Shown: piece by piece, positions 24,960 to 32,517 of the stretch
Numbering within the stretch: position 1 is the stretch's first letter
Layout of the letters: each line of letters opens with the position of its first letter
Origin: Bifidobacterium breve
Lineage (GTDB): Bacteria; Bacteroidota; Bacteroidia; Flavobacteriales; Flavobacteriaceae
Reading direction: 5' to 3'
Assembly: GCA_943323545.2 (NCBI GenBank)
Contig: CALPIE020000013.1
Location: 1 to 33,933 of the forward strand
Length of the DNA: 33,933 nt
The notes under the pieces: model-generated
The model's database searches: none
The model's input: the letters and a program-made list of their open reading frames with translations, nothing else
What the model was told of the DNA's origin: nothing
Position numbers and translations under genes: made by a program

Positions 24960-24991
24960 TTTGAAGATTTGAAGATTTGATAATTTGAAGA
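24960..24991. repeat. Four tandem 8-base units in the lptB leader
   Basis: TTTGAAGA at 24960, 24968 and 24984, with the variant TTTGATAA at 24976, make four head-to-tail 8-base units starting 4 bases upstream of the lptB start codon. Related TTTTCAAAT words occur at about 25087-25119, across the end of the next gene. The rest of the 148-base gap (24957-25104) shows no gene. Confidence 0.6.
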
Positions 24992-25104
24992 TGCTAAATC
25001 TTTTTGCAGATGTTTAAATTTATATTTTGGAAAATTAAGAAAAAATAGACAATAGGCAATTAATGTTAACATATCGTTCGTATAATTTTCAAATAGTTTT
25101 ATTT

Positions 25105-25455
25105 TCAAATTTTCAAATCCTCCAGTGCTTCCCAAAATTCATACGCTCTTCGTAAATGAGGAACAACTATAGTCCCGCCAACTAAAGTAGCAATACCCAT
25201 AGCTTCCATCATTTCTTCTTTGGTTATTCCTTCTTTATAACTGGTTTCTAAATGGTATTTGATACAATCATCACAACGTAAAACAGTCGATGCTACAAGT
25301 CCGAGGAGTTCTTTGGTTTTAACATCGAGAGCACCTTCAGCATAGGCATTGGTATCCAAATTAAAAATGCGTTTTACAATTTTATTGTTATCAGCAAGTA
25401 ACTTTTCGTTCATTTTAGAACGATAGTCATTAAATTCTTCTACTATATTACTCAT
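25105..25455 (-). CDS. Carboxymuconolactone decarboxylase-family (AhpD-like) protein
   Basis: 116 aa, small alpha-helical protein of the CMD/AhpD family. The redox CxxC is C61-C64 in LRCDDCIKYH, with His68 after it, the layout of AhpD-like peroxidase or disulphide-reductase proteins. Residues 79-98 (KEEMMEAMGIATLVGGTIVV) form the conserved helix after it. Members with this motif usually act on peroxides or disulphides rather than on carboxymuconolactone. It overlaps the end of tatC by 8 bases (ATGAGTAA), so the two are co-transcribed and probably coupled. Cytosolic. Confidence 0.88.
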   Translation of the reverse strand: MSNIVEEFNDYRSKMNEKLLADNNKIVKRIFNLDTNAYAEGALDVKTKELLGLVASTVLRCDDCIKYHLETSYKEGITKEEMMEAMGIATLVGGTIVVPHLRRAYEFWEALEDLKI

Positions 25456-26260
25456 TAATTTTTTTCTTTTTAGTTACTAAAACAGATATAAAAATACTGG
25501 CTTCATAAATTATTAACATGGGTATCGCAACTGTTATTTGGCTTACTACATCAGGAGGAGTAACAATTGCTGCTATAACTAATACGATTACAATAGCATA
25601 CTTTCGGTAGGTTCTCAAAAAATTCGGAGTTACTAATCCGAGTTTGGTTAAGAAGTAAATAATGATTGGCAATTCGAAAAATAAACCACTGGCAATAACA
25701 GATGTTTTTATCATTCCGATATAAGATTCTAAATTGAATTGATTCTGAACAATATCACTAACTTTAAATGTAGCTAAAAAGTTTACCGACATTGGTACAA
25801 TAACAAAATAGCCAAATATAACACCTAGAAAAAATAAAATAGAAGCGACAAAAATAAAAAGCTTTGCATTTTTTTTCTCTTTTTCGTATAAAGCCGGACT
25901 AATAAATCTCCAAAATTGTGATAAAATGTAGGGAAATGCTAGAATAAAACCAGCTGTTATACAAGTCCAAATAAAAATATTTACTTGACCTTCCATAGTT
26001 GTATTCTGAATAATAAAAGGAAGTTCTGTAATACAAATACTATCTGCAAAACCTACATAATGAGATGCTTCACAAAAAAAGCGATAGGTAATAAAACTTG
26101 GGTCAGTTGGTCCGAAAATAATAGTGTCAAAAATATAATCACTAAAAAAATAAGTTACAGTAGCCATAACTAATATGGCAACCGTACTTCTTACCAATAA
26201 CCATCTTAATTCTTCTAGATGGTCAAGAAAAGACATTTCTTTTATGTTTTTTTCAGCCAT
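25448..26260 (-). CDS. tatC: Sec-independent protein translocase TatC
   Basis: 270 aa with six membrane segments. The N-terminal signature FLDHLEELRWLLVRS (11-25) is the cytosolic receptor face for twin-arginine signal peptides. YILSQFWRFISPALYEKEKK (111-130) is the second conserved block and NFLRTYRKYAIV (213-224) the third. The first outside loop (about 48-93) is long and holds two cysteines, C63 and C76, which could form a disulphide. No tatA/E is seen in the window. The start overlaps the kdsD stop by one base. The family call is firm. Confidence 0.95.
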   Translation of the reverse strand: MAEKNIKEMSFLDHLEELRWLLVRSTVAILVMATVTYFFSDYIFDTIIFGPTDPSFITYRFFCEASHYVGFADSICITELPFIIQNTTMEGQVNIFIWTCITAGFILAFPYILSQFWRFISPALYEKEKKNAKLFIFVASILFFLGVIFGYFVIVPMSVNFLATFKVSDIVQNQFNLESYIGMIKTSVIASGLFFELPIIIYFLTKLGLVTPNFLRTYRKYAIVIVLVIAAIVTPPDVVSQITVAIPMLIIYEASIFISVLVTKKKKINE

Positions 26261-27225
26261 TATACTATACCTTCTTTTAAGATATCATGTAAATGAAGAA
26301 CTCCTTTATAATCATCACCTTCAAGAACAACCAATTGGGTAATGGCGTATTGTTCTAAAATATCTAAGGCATCACTTACTAATTCTGTTGACTGAATCAT
26401 TTTCGGATTTACAGTCATAATATCTTTTGCAGTCAAGCCGGATATATTTTCAGTTTTATTCAACATTCTACGGATGTCACCATCTGTAATTATTCCGATT
26501 ACCTTATTATTCTCAATTACAGCAGTTACGCCTAATCGTTTTTCAGAAATTTCGACAATAACATTTTTGATACTCGAATCTGATGAAACCATTGGTTTGT
26601 GCGTAGTATCTAACATATCTCTAACACGAAGTAATAATTTTTTACCTAATGCTCCACCTGGATGATAATTGGCAAAATCGGCACTGGTGAAATTTCGCAT
26701 TTCCATAAGGCAAACTGCTAACGCATCGCCCATCACAAGTTGTGCTGTAGTACTGTTTGTTGGAGCCAAATTGTTAGGACATGATTCGTTCACCACGTAT
26801 GTGTTCAAAACATAATCTGATTCAGTTCCTAAAAAGGAAGAAGGATTTCCAGTAATGGCGATTAATTTATTTCCAAATCGTTTTAATAATGGCACTAATA
26901 CTTTTATTTCTGGACTATTGCCGCTTTTTGAAATGCAAATGACCACTTCATCTGGTTGTAATACACCTAAGTCGCCATGAATCGCTTCAGAAGCATGTAA
27001 AAAAATAGAAGGTGTTCCAGTTGAGTTTAAAGTAGCTACAATTTTTTGAGCTATAATAGCACTTTTACCTATTCCAGTAATAATGAGTCGTCCTTTAGAA
27101 TTATAGATAATTTCTACAGACGCTACAAAATTAGAATCAATAAATTCAGTAAGTTTAGCAATTGACTGACTTTCAGATAAAATTGTTTTTTTTGCGGATG
27201 CAATAATATTTTCTTTAGATATCAA
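26260..27225 (-). CDS. kdsD: D-arabinose 5-phosphate isomerase (KpsF/GutQ/KdsD family)
   Basis: 321 aa. It converts ribulose 5-phosphate to arabinose 5-phosphate, the first step to Kdo for LPS. An N-terminal SIS domain (about 38-170) has TGIGKSAIIAQK (50-61), LHASEAIHGDLG (76-87) and ISKSGNSPE (98-106). HPGGALGKKLL (188-198) is followed by two CBS domains (about 203-258 and 268-318), the full KdsD build. The start is TTG at 27225: the frame is closed by TAA at 27252-27250 and there is no ATG upstream in frame, while the N-terminus aligns with family length. First gene of a minus-strand operon with tatC and the AhpD-like gene. Confidence 0.92.
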   Translation of the reverse strand: MISKENIIASAKKTILSESQSIAKLTEFIDSNFVASVEIIYNSKGRLIITGIGKSAIIAQKIVATLNSTGTPSIFLHASEAIHGDLGVLQPDEVVICISKSGNSPEIKVLVPLLKRFGNKLIAITGNPSSFLGTESDYVLNTYVVNESCPNNLAPTNSTTAQLVMGDALAVCLMEMRNFTSADFANYHPGGALGKKLLLRVRDMLDTTHKPMVSSDSSIKNVIVEISEKRLGVTAVIENNKVIGIITDGDIRRMLNKTENISGLTAKDIMTVNPKMIQSTELVSDALDILEQYAITQLVVLEGDDYKGVLHLHDILKEGIV

Positions 27226-27280
27226 AATAGAATTCTTATAAAATTTGTATTAGTAAAAGAAAGTTGTATATTTATAGTTG

Positions 27281-27288
27281 CAAATTTA
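27281..27288 (-). promoter_or_regulatory. -7 box of a probable kdsD operon promoter
   Basis: On the minus strand TAAATTTG (27288-27281) matches TANNTTTG exactly, 55 bases before the TTG start of kdsD. No good TTG is found 17-23 bases before it. The whole 87-base gap between kdsD and recQ must hold both divergent promoters; no equally good box is seen for recQ. Confidence 0.4.
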
Positions 27289-27312
27289 TGTAAAAATACC
27301 ATTATAGTTAGA

Positions 27313-29508
27313 ATGAATTTAAACGAAATTGACATACACAAAGAATTAAAAAAATATTTTGGCTTTAACCAATTCAAAGGGCTACAAGAACAAGTCATAA
27401 AAAGTATACTAGCAAAAGAAAATACCTTTGTTATAATGCCAACAGGTGGTGGTAAATCACTTTGTTATCAATTGCCTGCATTAATTCAAAACGGGACTGC
27501 AATTGTTGTTTCTCCATTAATAGCACTGATGAAAAATCAAGTTGATGCTATAAGAGGTGTTTCCTCAGAAAACGGAATTGCACATGTGCTAAACTCCTCA
27601 CTTACTAAGACTGAAATCAATCAAGTTAAAAAAGACATTACTTCTGGAATAACCAAATTACTATATGTTGCTCCAGAATCTTTAACAAAAGAAGAATATA
27701 TTGAGTTTTTACAAAGTGTTCCTATTTCTTTTGTAGCAATTGATGAAGCACATTGTATATCTGAATGGGGTCACGACTTTAGACCAGAATACCGAAATTT
27801 AAGAGCCATAATTAAACAATTAGGAGATGTGCCTGTTATTGGGTTAACCGCTACGGCAACACCAAAAGTGCAAGAAGACATTCTTAAAAATTTAGATATG
27901 TCTGATGCAACAACTTTTAAAGCCTCTTTTAATAGACCTAATTTATTTTATGAAGTTCGTACGAAAACGAAAAATATCGAATCGGATATTATTCGTTTCA
28001 TCAAACAAAACAAAGGAAAATCGGGAATTATATATTGCTTAAGTCGTAAAAAGGTTGAAGCAATTGCCGAAGTGCTTCAAGTAAATGGCATTAGTGCTGT
28101 TCCTTATCACGCTGGTTTAGATGCTAAAACACGAGCCAAGCACCAAGATATGTTTTTAATGGAAGATGTTGAGGTGGTTGTTGCTACTATCGCTTTCGGA
28201 ATGGGAATTGACAAACCCGATGTGCGTTTTGTAATCCATCATGATATTCCGAAATCGCTCGAAAGTTATTACCAAGAAACAGGTCGTGGTGGTCGTGATG
28301 GCGGCGAAGGGCATTGTATGGCTTACTATTCTTATAAAGATGTTGAAAAACTCGAAAAATTCATGTCGGGAAAACCCGTTGCTGAACAAGAAATTGGTTA
28401 TGCTTTATTGCAAGAAGTAGTGGCGTATGCCGAAACATCCATTTCGAGACGTAAGTTTTTATTGCATTATTTTGGTGAAGAGTTCGATAGCGAAACCGGA
28501 GATGGCGCCGATATGGATGACAATGTTCGCAATCCTAAAGTAAAAGTCGAAGCCAAAGACAATGTCAAAAAATTACTAGAAGTTGTAAGAGATACTAAAA
28601 ATTTATACAAGTCGAAAGAAATTGTATATACATTAATAGGTAGGGTTAATGCAACTATAAAAGCCCATAGAACAGATTCTCAAAAGTTTTTCGGATGTGG
28701 CATCGATCAAGAAGAACGTTATTGGATGGCTTTAATTCGTCAGGTTTTAGTTGATGGTTTATTATTAAAAGATATTGAGACCTATGGAATTTTAAAAGTT
28801 TCTGACAAGGGTAATGAGTTTATAAAAAATCCAACTTCTTTTATGATGTCTGAAGATCATGAATATAATGAAGCTGAAGATGATGCTATCGTTACAGCTG
28901 CAAAATCATCAGGAACAGCCGATGAAGCTTTAATGAGCATGTTGCGTGATTTACGTAAAAAAGTTGCTAAAAAATTAAGTGTTCCTCCTTTTGTGGTTTT
29001 TCAGGATCCATCTTTAGAAGACATGGCTTTGAAATATCCTATTACTATGGATGAATTGATAAACATTCATGGAGTAGGAGAAGGGAAAGCCAAAAAATAC
29101 GGAAAGGAATTTATTGAACTTATCAATAGATATGTCGAAGACAACGACATCATTCGTCCAGATGACTTAGTAGTAAAATCAACCGGAGCTAATTCTGCCA
29201 ATAAATTGTACATCATTCAAAGCATAGACAGAAAATTATCACTTGATGATATTGCTTCCGCAAAGGGAATGAATATGGATATGTTGCTGAAAGAAATGGA
29301 ACAAATTGTCTATGCCGGAACCAAATTAAATATCAAATATTGGGTTGATGAAATTCTGGATGATGATCAGCAAGAAGAAATTCACGATTATTTTATGGAT
29401 TCTGAATCCGATAAAATCGAAGATGCTTTAAAAGAATTTGATGGGGATTACGATATTGACGAATTGCGGTTGATGCGTATTAAGTTTATTAGTGAAGTAG
29501 CGAATTAG
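27313..29508 (+). CDS. recQ: ATP-dependent DNA helicase RecQ, without zinc cysteines
   Basis: 731 aa. 3' to 5' helicase acting in DNA repair and replication-fork restart. Walker A PTGGGKSLCYQ (43-53), DEAH at 144-147 (VAIDEAHCISEWGHDF), TATPKVQED (181-189), and motif VI YYQETGRGGRDG (319-330) are all present. In the RecQ-Ct region SRRKFLLHYFGEEF (378-391) is followed by DGADMDDN where CxNCDxC zinc ligands are expected; all four cysteines are missing. A winged-helix domain (about 440-500), an HRDC-like region (about 537-610) and a C-terminal HTH-like region (about 625-710, LSLDDIASAKGMNMDMLLKE) follow. This looks intact and is probably a lineage form of RecQ. Monocistronic. Confidence 0.93.
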   Translation: MNLNEIDIHKELKKYFGFNQFKGLQEQVIKSILAKENTFVIMPTGGGKSLCYQLPALIQNGTAIVVSPLIALMKNQVDAIRGVSSENGIAHVLNSSLTKTEINQVKKDITSGITKLLYVAPESLTKEEYIEFLQSVPISFVAIDEAHCISEWGHDFRPEYRNLRAIIKQLGDVPVIGLTATATPKVQEDILKNLDMSDATTFKASFNRPNLFYEVRTKTKNIESDIIRFIKQNKGKSGIIYCLSRKKVEAIAEVLQVNGISAVPYHAGLDAKTRAKHQDMFLMEDVEVVVATIAFGMGIDKPDVRFVIHHDIPKSLESYYQETGRGGRDGGEGHCMAYYSYKDVEKLEKFMSGKPVAEQEIGYALLQEVVAYAETSISRRKFLLHYFGEEFDSETGDGADMDDNVRNPKVKVEAKDNVKKLLEVVRDTKNLYKSKEIVYTLIGRVNATIKAHRTDSQKFFGCGIDQEERYWMALIRQVLVDGLLLKDIETYGILKVSDKGNEFIKNPTSFMMSEDHEYNEAEDDAIVTAAKSSGTADEALMSMLRDLRKKVAKKLSVPPFVVFQDPSLEDMALKYPITMDELINIHGVGEGKAKKYGKEFIELINRYVEDNDIIRPDDLVVKSTGANSANKLYIIQSIDRKLSLDDIASAKGMNMDMLLKEMEQIVYAGTKLNIKYWVDEILDDDQQEEIHDYFMDSESDKIEDALKEFDGDYDIDELRLMRIKFISEVAN

Positions 29509-29515
29509 TTAGCAC

Positions 29516-29545
29516 TGTTCAGTTATCAGAACTGTAAACTGAACA
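29516..29545. terminator. Hairpin between convergent recQ and small gene
   Basis: TGTTCAGTT (29516-29524) and AACTGAACA (29537-29545) are perfect 9-base arms with a 12-base loop, 8 bases after the recQ stop and 5 bases before the stop of the minus-strand gene. The position between convergent genes suggests a two-way terminator. No T-run follows on either strand. Confidence 0.5.
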
Positions 29546-29549
29546 AAGA

Positions 29550-29792
29550 TTACTGAGCACTATAAATTTCTCCTCGATGTGGTTTCAAAGCATCTCTTAC
29601 CTGAATCATATTCTCATCTGTAACTACCATAAAAGCAATGGCATGTATTTCGTTTTTAATTTCGAAACCAGTTATATTTATAGGTAAATTTTCAATTGAG
29701 ATGTATTCTTTTAAATGAATTTCATGATGTTCGGCTGTTTTGGCAGAAGCTTCTCCACGAAAATCCCAAATTAATTTTATTTTTCTTGACAT
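29550..29792 (-). CDS. Small conserved-type protein of unknown function
   Basis: 80 aa, start ATG at 29792. No named domain recognised. The sequence is soluble and mixed alpha/beta: KIKLIWDFRGEASAKTAEHH (4-23), ITGFEIKNEIHAIAFMVV (40-57), DALKPHRGEIYSAQ (67-80). Several His and the early WDFRG block look like conserved points. It has its own position between recQ (convergent) and the DUF2891 gene (divergent), with no signal peptide. Its codon use is like that of the neighbours, which supports a real gene. Confidence 0.65.
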   Translation of the reverse strand: MSRKIKLIWDFRGEASAKTAEHHEIHLKEYISIENLPINITGFEIKNEIHAIAFMVVTDENMIQVRDALKPHRGEIYSAQ

Positions 29793-29827
29793 AACTTATT
29801 ACTAAGATTTCAAAGGTAAGTTTTTAC

Positions 29828-29835
29828 TAAATTTG
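29828..29835 (+). promoter_or_regulatory. -7 box of the DUF2891 gene promoter
   Basis: TAAATTTG is an exact TANNTTTG box, 15 bases before ATG 29851. An alternative TTG start codon at 29833 would lie inside this box, which argues for the ATG. No good -33 element is seen. Confidence 0.5.
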
Positions 29836-29850
29836 AAAAAACTTTATACA

Positions 29851-30903
29851 ATGAAATATATAAAATATTTTTTTCTACTTATAGCAATTCCAAGTTTTTC
29901 ACAAGAACTTACCCTAGAACAAGCCAATCATTTGGCTTCGCTTCCTATAAAATGCCTACAACAAGAATATCCAAATAAATTAGGACAAATGCTCTTAGAT
30001 AGCACTGAAATTCAATCACCAAAAAAACTGCATCCCGCTTTTTATGGCTGTTTTGATTGGCATTCTTCTGTTCATGGACATTGGAGTTTGGTCTATTTAT
30101 TAAAAAGATTTCCAATGCTTTCCAAAAGGGAAGAAATCATTAAAAAATTACAAACAAATTTATCAAAAGCCAATGTGCAAGTAGAAGTAGATTATCTCTC
30201 CAAAAATCACGAAAAATCATTTGAAAGAACTTATGGTTGGGCATGGATTTTAAAATTACAACTTGAATTAGAAACCTTTAACGAACCATTTGCCCAAGAA
30301 TTAGCACAAAATCTAAAACCATTATCCAATTTATTTATTCAAAGATATTCGGAATTTTTACCAAAATTATTATATCCAATTCGCGTTGGGACTCATGCAA
30401 ATACAGCTTTCGGGTTGTCATTTGCCTATGATTACGCAGTATATTCTAATAATGAATCATTTCAAAAAGTAATCATAGAAAATACAATTCGATTGTTTCA
30501 AAAAGACCAAAACTGTCCGTTTAATTGGGAACCAAGTGGCACCGATTTTCTTTCGCCATGTATGGAAGAAATGGGTTTAATGCAACGAGTTTTATCCAAA
30601 AACGAGTTTTTAATATGGTTGAAAAAATTCGCTCCTCAACTTTTCAATAAGAAATTTACATGGGAAGTAGCCAAGGTTTCCGATAGAACAGACGGACATT
30701 TAGTTCATCTTGATGGATTAAATTTTAGTCGAGCTTGGAATTTGTATCATTTGATAAATCAATATCCTAAAGAATTCTCGTATTTGACTGCAATGGCAAA
30801 CATTCATTTTAATTTTTCATTGCCTTCTGTTGTAGATGGAAATTATGAGGGGGAACATTGGCTTGCTTCATTTGCACTTCGAGCATTTGAAGAAAAAAGA
30901 TAA
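29851..30903 (+). CDS. DUF2891 family exported protein
   Basis: 350 aa from ATG at 29851. A TTG at 29833 would add 6 residues (MKKLYT) but lies inside the promoter box; starting at ATG gives a clean signal peptide (MKYIKYFFLLIAIPSFSQ). The mature part is helical and has the DUF2891 blocks HPAFYGCFDWHSSVHGHW (about 55-72), RTYGWAWILKLQLEL (about 125-139), GTHANTAFGLSFAYDYA (about 178-194) and NWEPSGTDFLSPCMEEMGLM (about 222-241). The pattern of paired helices and His/Asp/Glu points recalls alpha-toroid sugar-acting enzymes, but no activity is known to me. Probably periplasmic. Single gene with its own promoter; the next gene has another promoter. Confidence 0.85.
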   Translation: MKYIKYFFLLIAIPSFSQELTLEQANHLASLPIKCLQQEYPNKLGQMLLDSTEIQSPKKLHPAFYGCFDWHSSVHGHWSLVYLLKRFPMLSKREEIIKKLQTNLSKANVQVEVDYLSKNHEKSFERTYGWAWILKLQLELETFNEPFAQELAQNLKPLSNLFIQRYSEFLPKLLYPIRVGTHANTAFGLSFAYDYAVYSNNESFQKVIIENTIRLFQKDQNCPFNWEPSGTDFLSPCMEEMGLMQRVLSKNEFLIWLKKFAPQLFNKKFTWEVAKVSDRTDGHLVHLDGLNFSRAWNLYHLINQYPKEFSYLTAMANIHFNFSLPSVVDGNYEGEHWLASFALRAFEEKR

Positions 30904-30914
30904 TTTCAATTCCG

Positions 30915-30922
30915 TACTTTTG
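30915..30922 (+). promoter_or_regulatory. -7 box before the COG2509-type FAD gene
   Basis: TACTTTTG matches TANNTTTG exactly, 16 bases before the ATG at 30939. TTTG at 30886-30889 could be the -33 box but is 25 bases away, slightly long. It overlaps nothing coding, as DUF2891 ends at 30903. Confidence 0.45.
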
Positions 30923-30938
30923 ACAAAAAAATCAAAAC

Positions 30939-32510
30939 ATGCCACGCGAATTACTACTTCAAGTTTCTCCAGAAATAGCTGCTAATGAAAATTTGCTCTA
31001 TGAACAAGTAGCTCAAATAGTTCGCGTTTCTACTAAAGTAGTACAAAAAGTTGTGATATTGAAGCGTTCTATCGATGCTCGGCAAAAAGCAATAAAAGTA
31101 AATCTTAAAGTTTCCGTTTACTTAATAGGAGATCAATATGTTGAACAAAAAATCACACTTCCCCAATATAAAAATGTTTCCAATGCTCAAGAAATAATTA
31201 TCGTTGGTGCCGGTCCAGCCGGATTATTCGCAGCATTGCAACTAATTGAATTAGGATTGAAACCAATAGTTATTGAACGCGGAAAAGATGTTCGTGGACG
31301 TCGTCGTGATTTAAAAGCTATTAATGTTGATCATATCGTAAACGAAGATTCTAATTATTGTTTTGGTGAAGGAGGAGCCGGAACTTATTCAGACGGAAAA
31401 TTATATACGCGTTCTAAAAAACGGGGCGATGTAGATCGAATTTTACAATTGTTAGTTGGTTTTGGTGCTTCTCAAGATATTTTAATAGAAGCGCATCCAC
31501 ACATCGGAACCAATAAATTACCACAAATTATTCAAGATATTCGTGAAAAAATAATCGAATGTGGTGGTCAAGTTTTGTTTGAAAAACGAGTGACCGATTT
31601 CATTATAAAAAACAACGAGATTCAGGGAGTAGTTACTCAAACGGGAGAAACCATTTCTGCTAATAAATTAATTCTTGCTACAGGACATTCCGCTCGTGAT
31701 ATATTTGAATTATTAGACAGAAAGAAAATCTTAATCGAAGCCAAACCCTTTGCATTAGGCGTTCGTGCAGAACATCCACAAGAGTTGATTGATAAAATTC
31801 AATATTCGTGCGATTTTCGAGGCGACTATTTGCCGCCAGCACCATATTCAATAGTGAAACAAGTCAACGGTCGTGGCATGTATTCTTTCTGTATGTGTCC
31901 GGGTGGCGTAATTGCGCCTTGCGCTACGAGTCCGGGTGAAGTAGTAACCAACGGTTGGTCGCCATCCAAAAGAGATCAGGCAACAGCCAACTCCGGAATT
32001 GTAGTCGAATTAAAACTAGAAGATTTCAAACCTTTTGCCAAATTCGGTGCTTTAGCCGGAATGGAATTCCAAAAAGCAATCGAACAACGCGCCTGGCAAT
32101 TAGCAGGATCAACTCAAAAAGTGCCGGCACAACGCATGGTCGATTTTACGCAAAGTAAAGTGTCGAATGCGATTCCGAAAACATCCTATGTTCCCGGAAC
32201 GACTTCAGTAGAAATGGGTGAAGTTTTTCCTGGATTTCTATCTCAAATTTTACGAGAAGGATTCAATGAATTCGGAAAAGTAATGAAAGGCTATTTAACC
32301 AATGACGCTATTTTACATGCACCAGAGAGTAGGACTTCATCACCAGTTCGTATTCCACGTGATAATGAAACATTAGAACACGCACAAATTAAAGGATTGT
32401 ATCCATGTGGCGAAGGAGCAGGTTATGCAGGCGGAATCATTTCTGCAGCTATCGATGGCGAAAAATGTGCTTTGAAAATAGAAGAAAGTTTGAAAAAAAG
32501 TTCACTATAA
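30939..32510 (+). CDS. FAD-dependent oxidoreductase, COG2509 type
   Basis: 523 aa. A small N-terminal domain (1-80) is followed by an FAD-binding Rossmann fold: IIIVGAGPAGLFAAL (86-100) with GxGxxG at 90-95, and VIERGKDVRGRRRD (111-124). CFGEGGAGTYSDGKLYTR (about 141-158) is the block typical of this family of 'uncharacterised FAD-dependent dehydrogenases' (near BaiN/HI0933). A late NEGAGYAGGI-like block, here PCGEGAGYAGGIISAAIDG, closes the flavin site near residue 500. Substrate is unknown. Cytosolic. It ends 7 bases before the stop of the convergent membrane gene. Confidence 0.88.
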   Translation: MPRELLLQVSPEIAANENLLYEQVAQIVRVSTKVVQKVVILKRSIDARQKAIKVNLKVSVYLIGDQYVEQKITLPQYKNVSNAQEIIIVGAGPAGLFAALQLIELGLKPIVIERGKDVRGRRRDLKAINVDHIVNEDSNYCFGEGGAGTYSDGKLYTRSKKRGDVDRILQLLVGFGASQDILIEAHPHIGTNKLPQIIQDIREKIIECGGQVLFEKRVTDFIIKNNEIQGVVTQTGETISANKLILATGHSARDIFELLDRKKILIEAKPFALGVRAEHPQELIDKIQYSCDFRGDYLPPAPYSIVKQVNGRGMYSFCMCPGGVIAPCATSPGEVVTNGWSPSKRDQATANSGIVVELKLEDFKPFAKFGALAGMEFQKAIEQRAWQLAGSTQKVPAQRMVDFTQSKVSNAIPKTSYVPGTTSVEMGEVFPGFLSQILREGFNEFGKVMKGYLTNDAILHAPESRTSSPVRIPRDNETLEHAQIKGLYPCGEGAGYAGGIISAAIDGEKCALKIEESLKKSSL

Positions 32511-32517
32511 AAGAGCA

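Noticed and set aside
24953..25135. 60-aa open frame on the minus strand between lptB and the AhpD-like gene
   Set aside because: It runs through the TTTGAAGA repeat, overlaps the AhpD-like end, and its sequence shows no domain-like pattern. Most likely chance.
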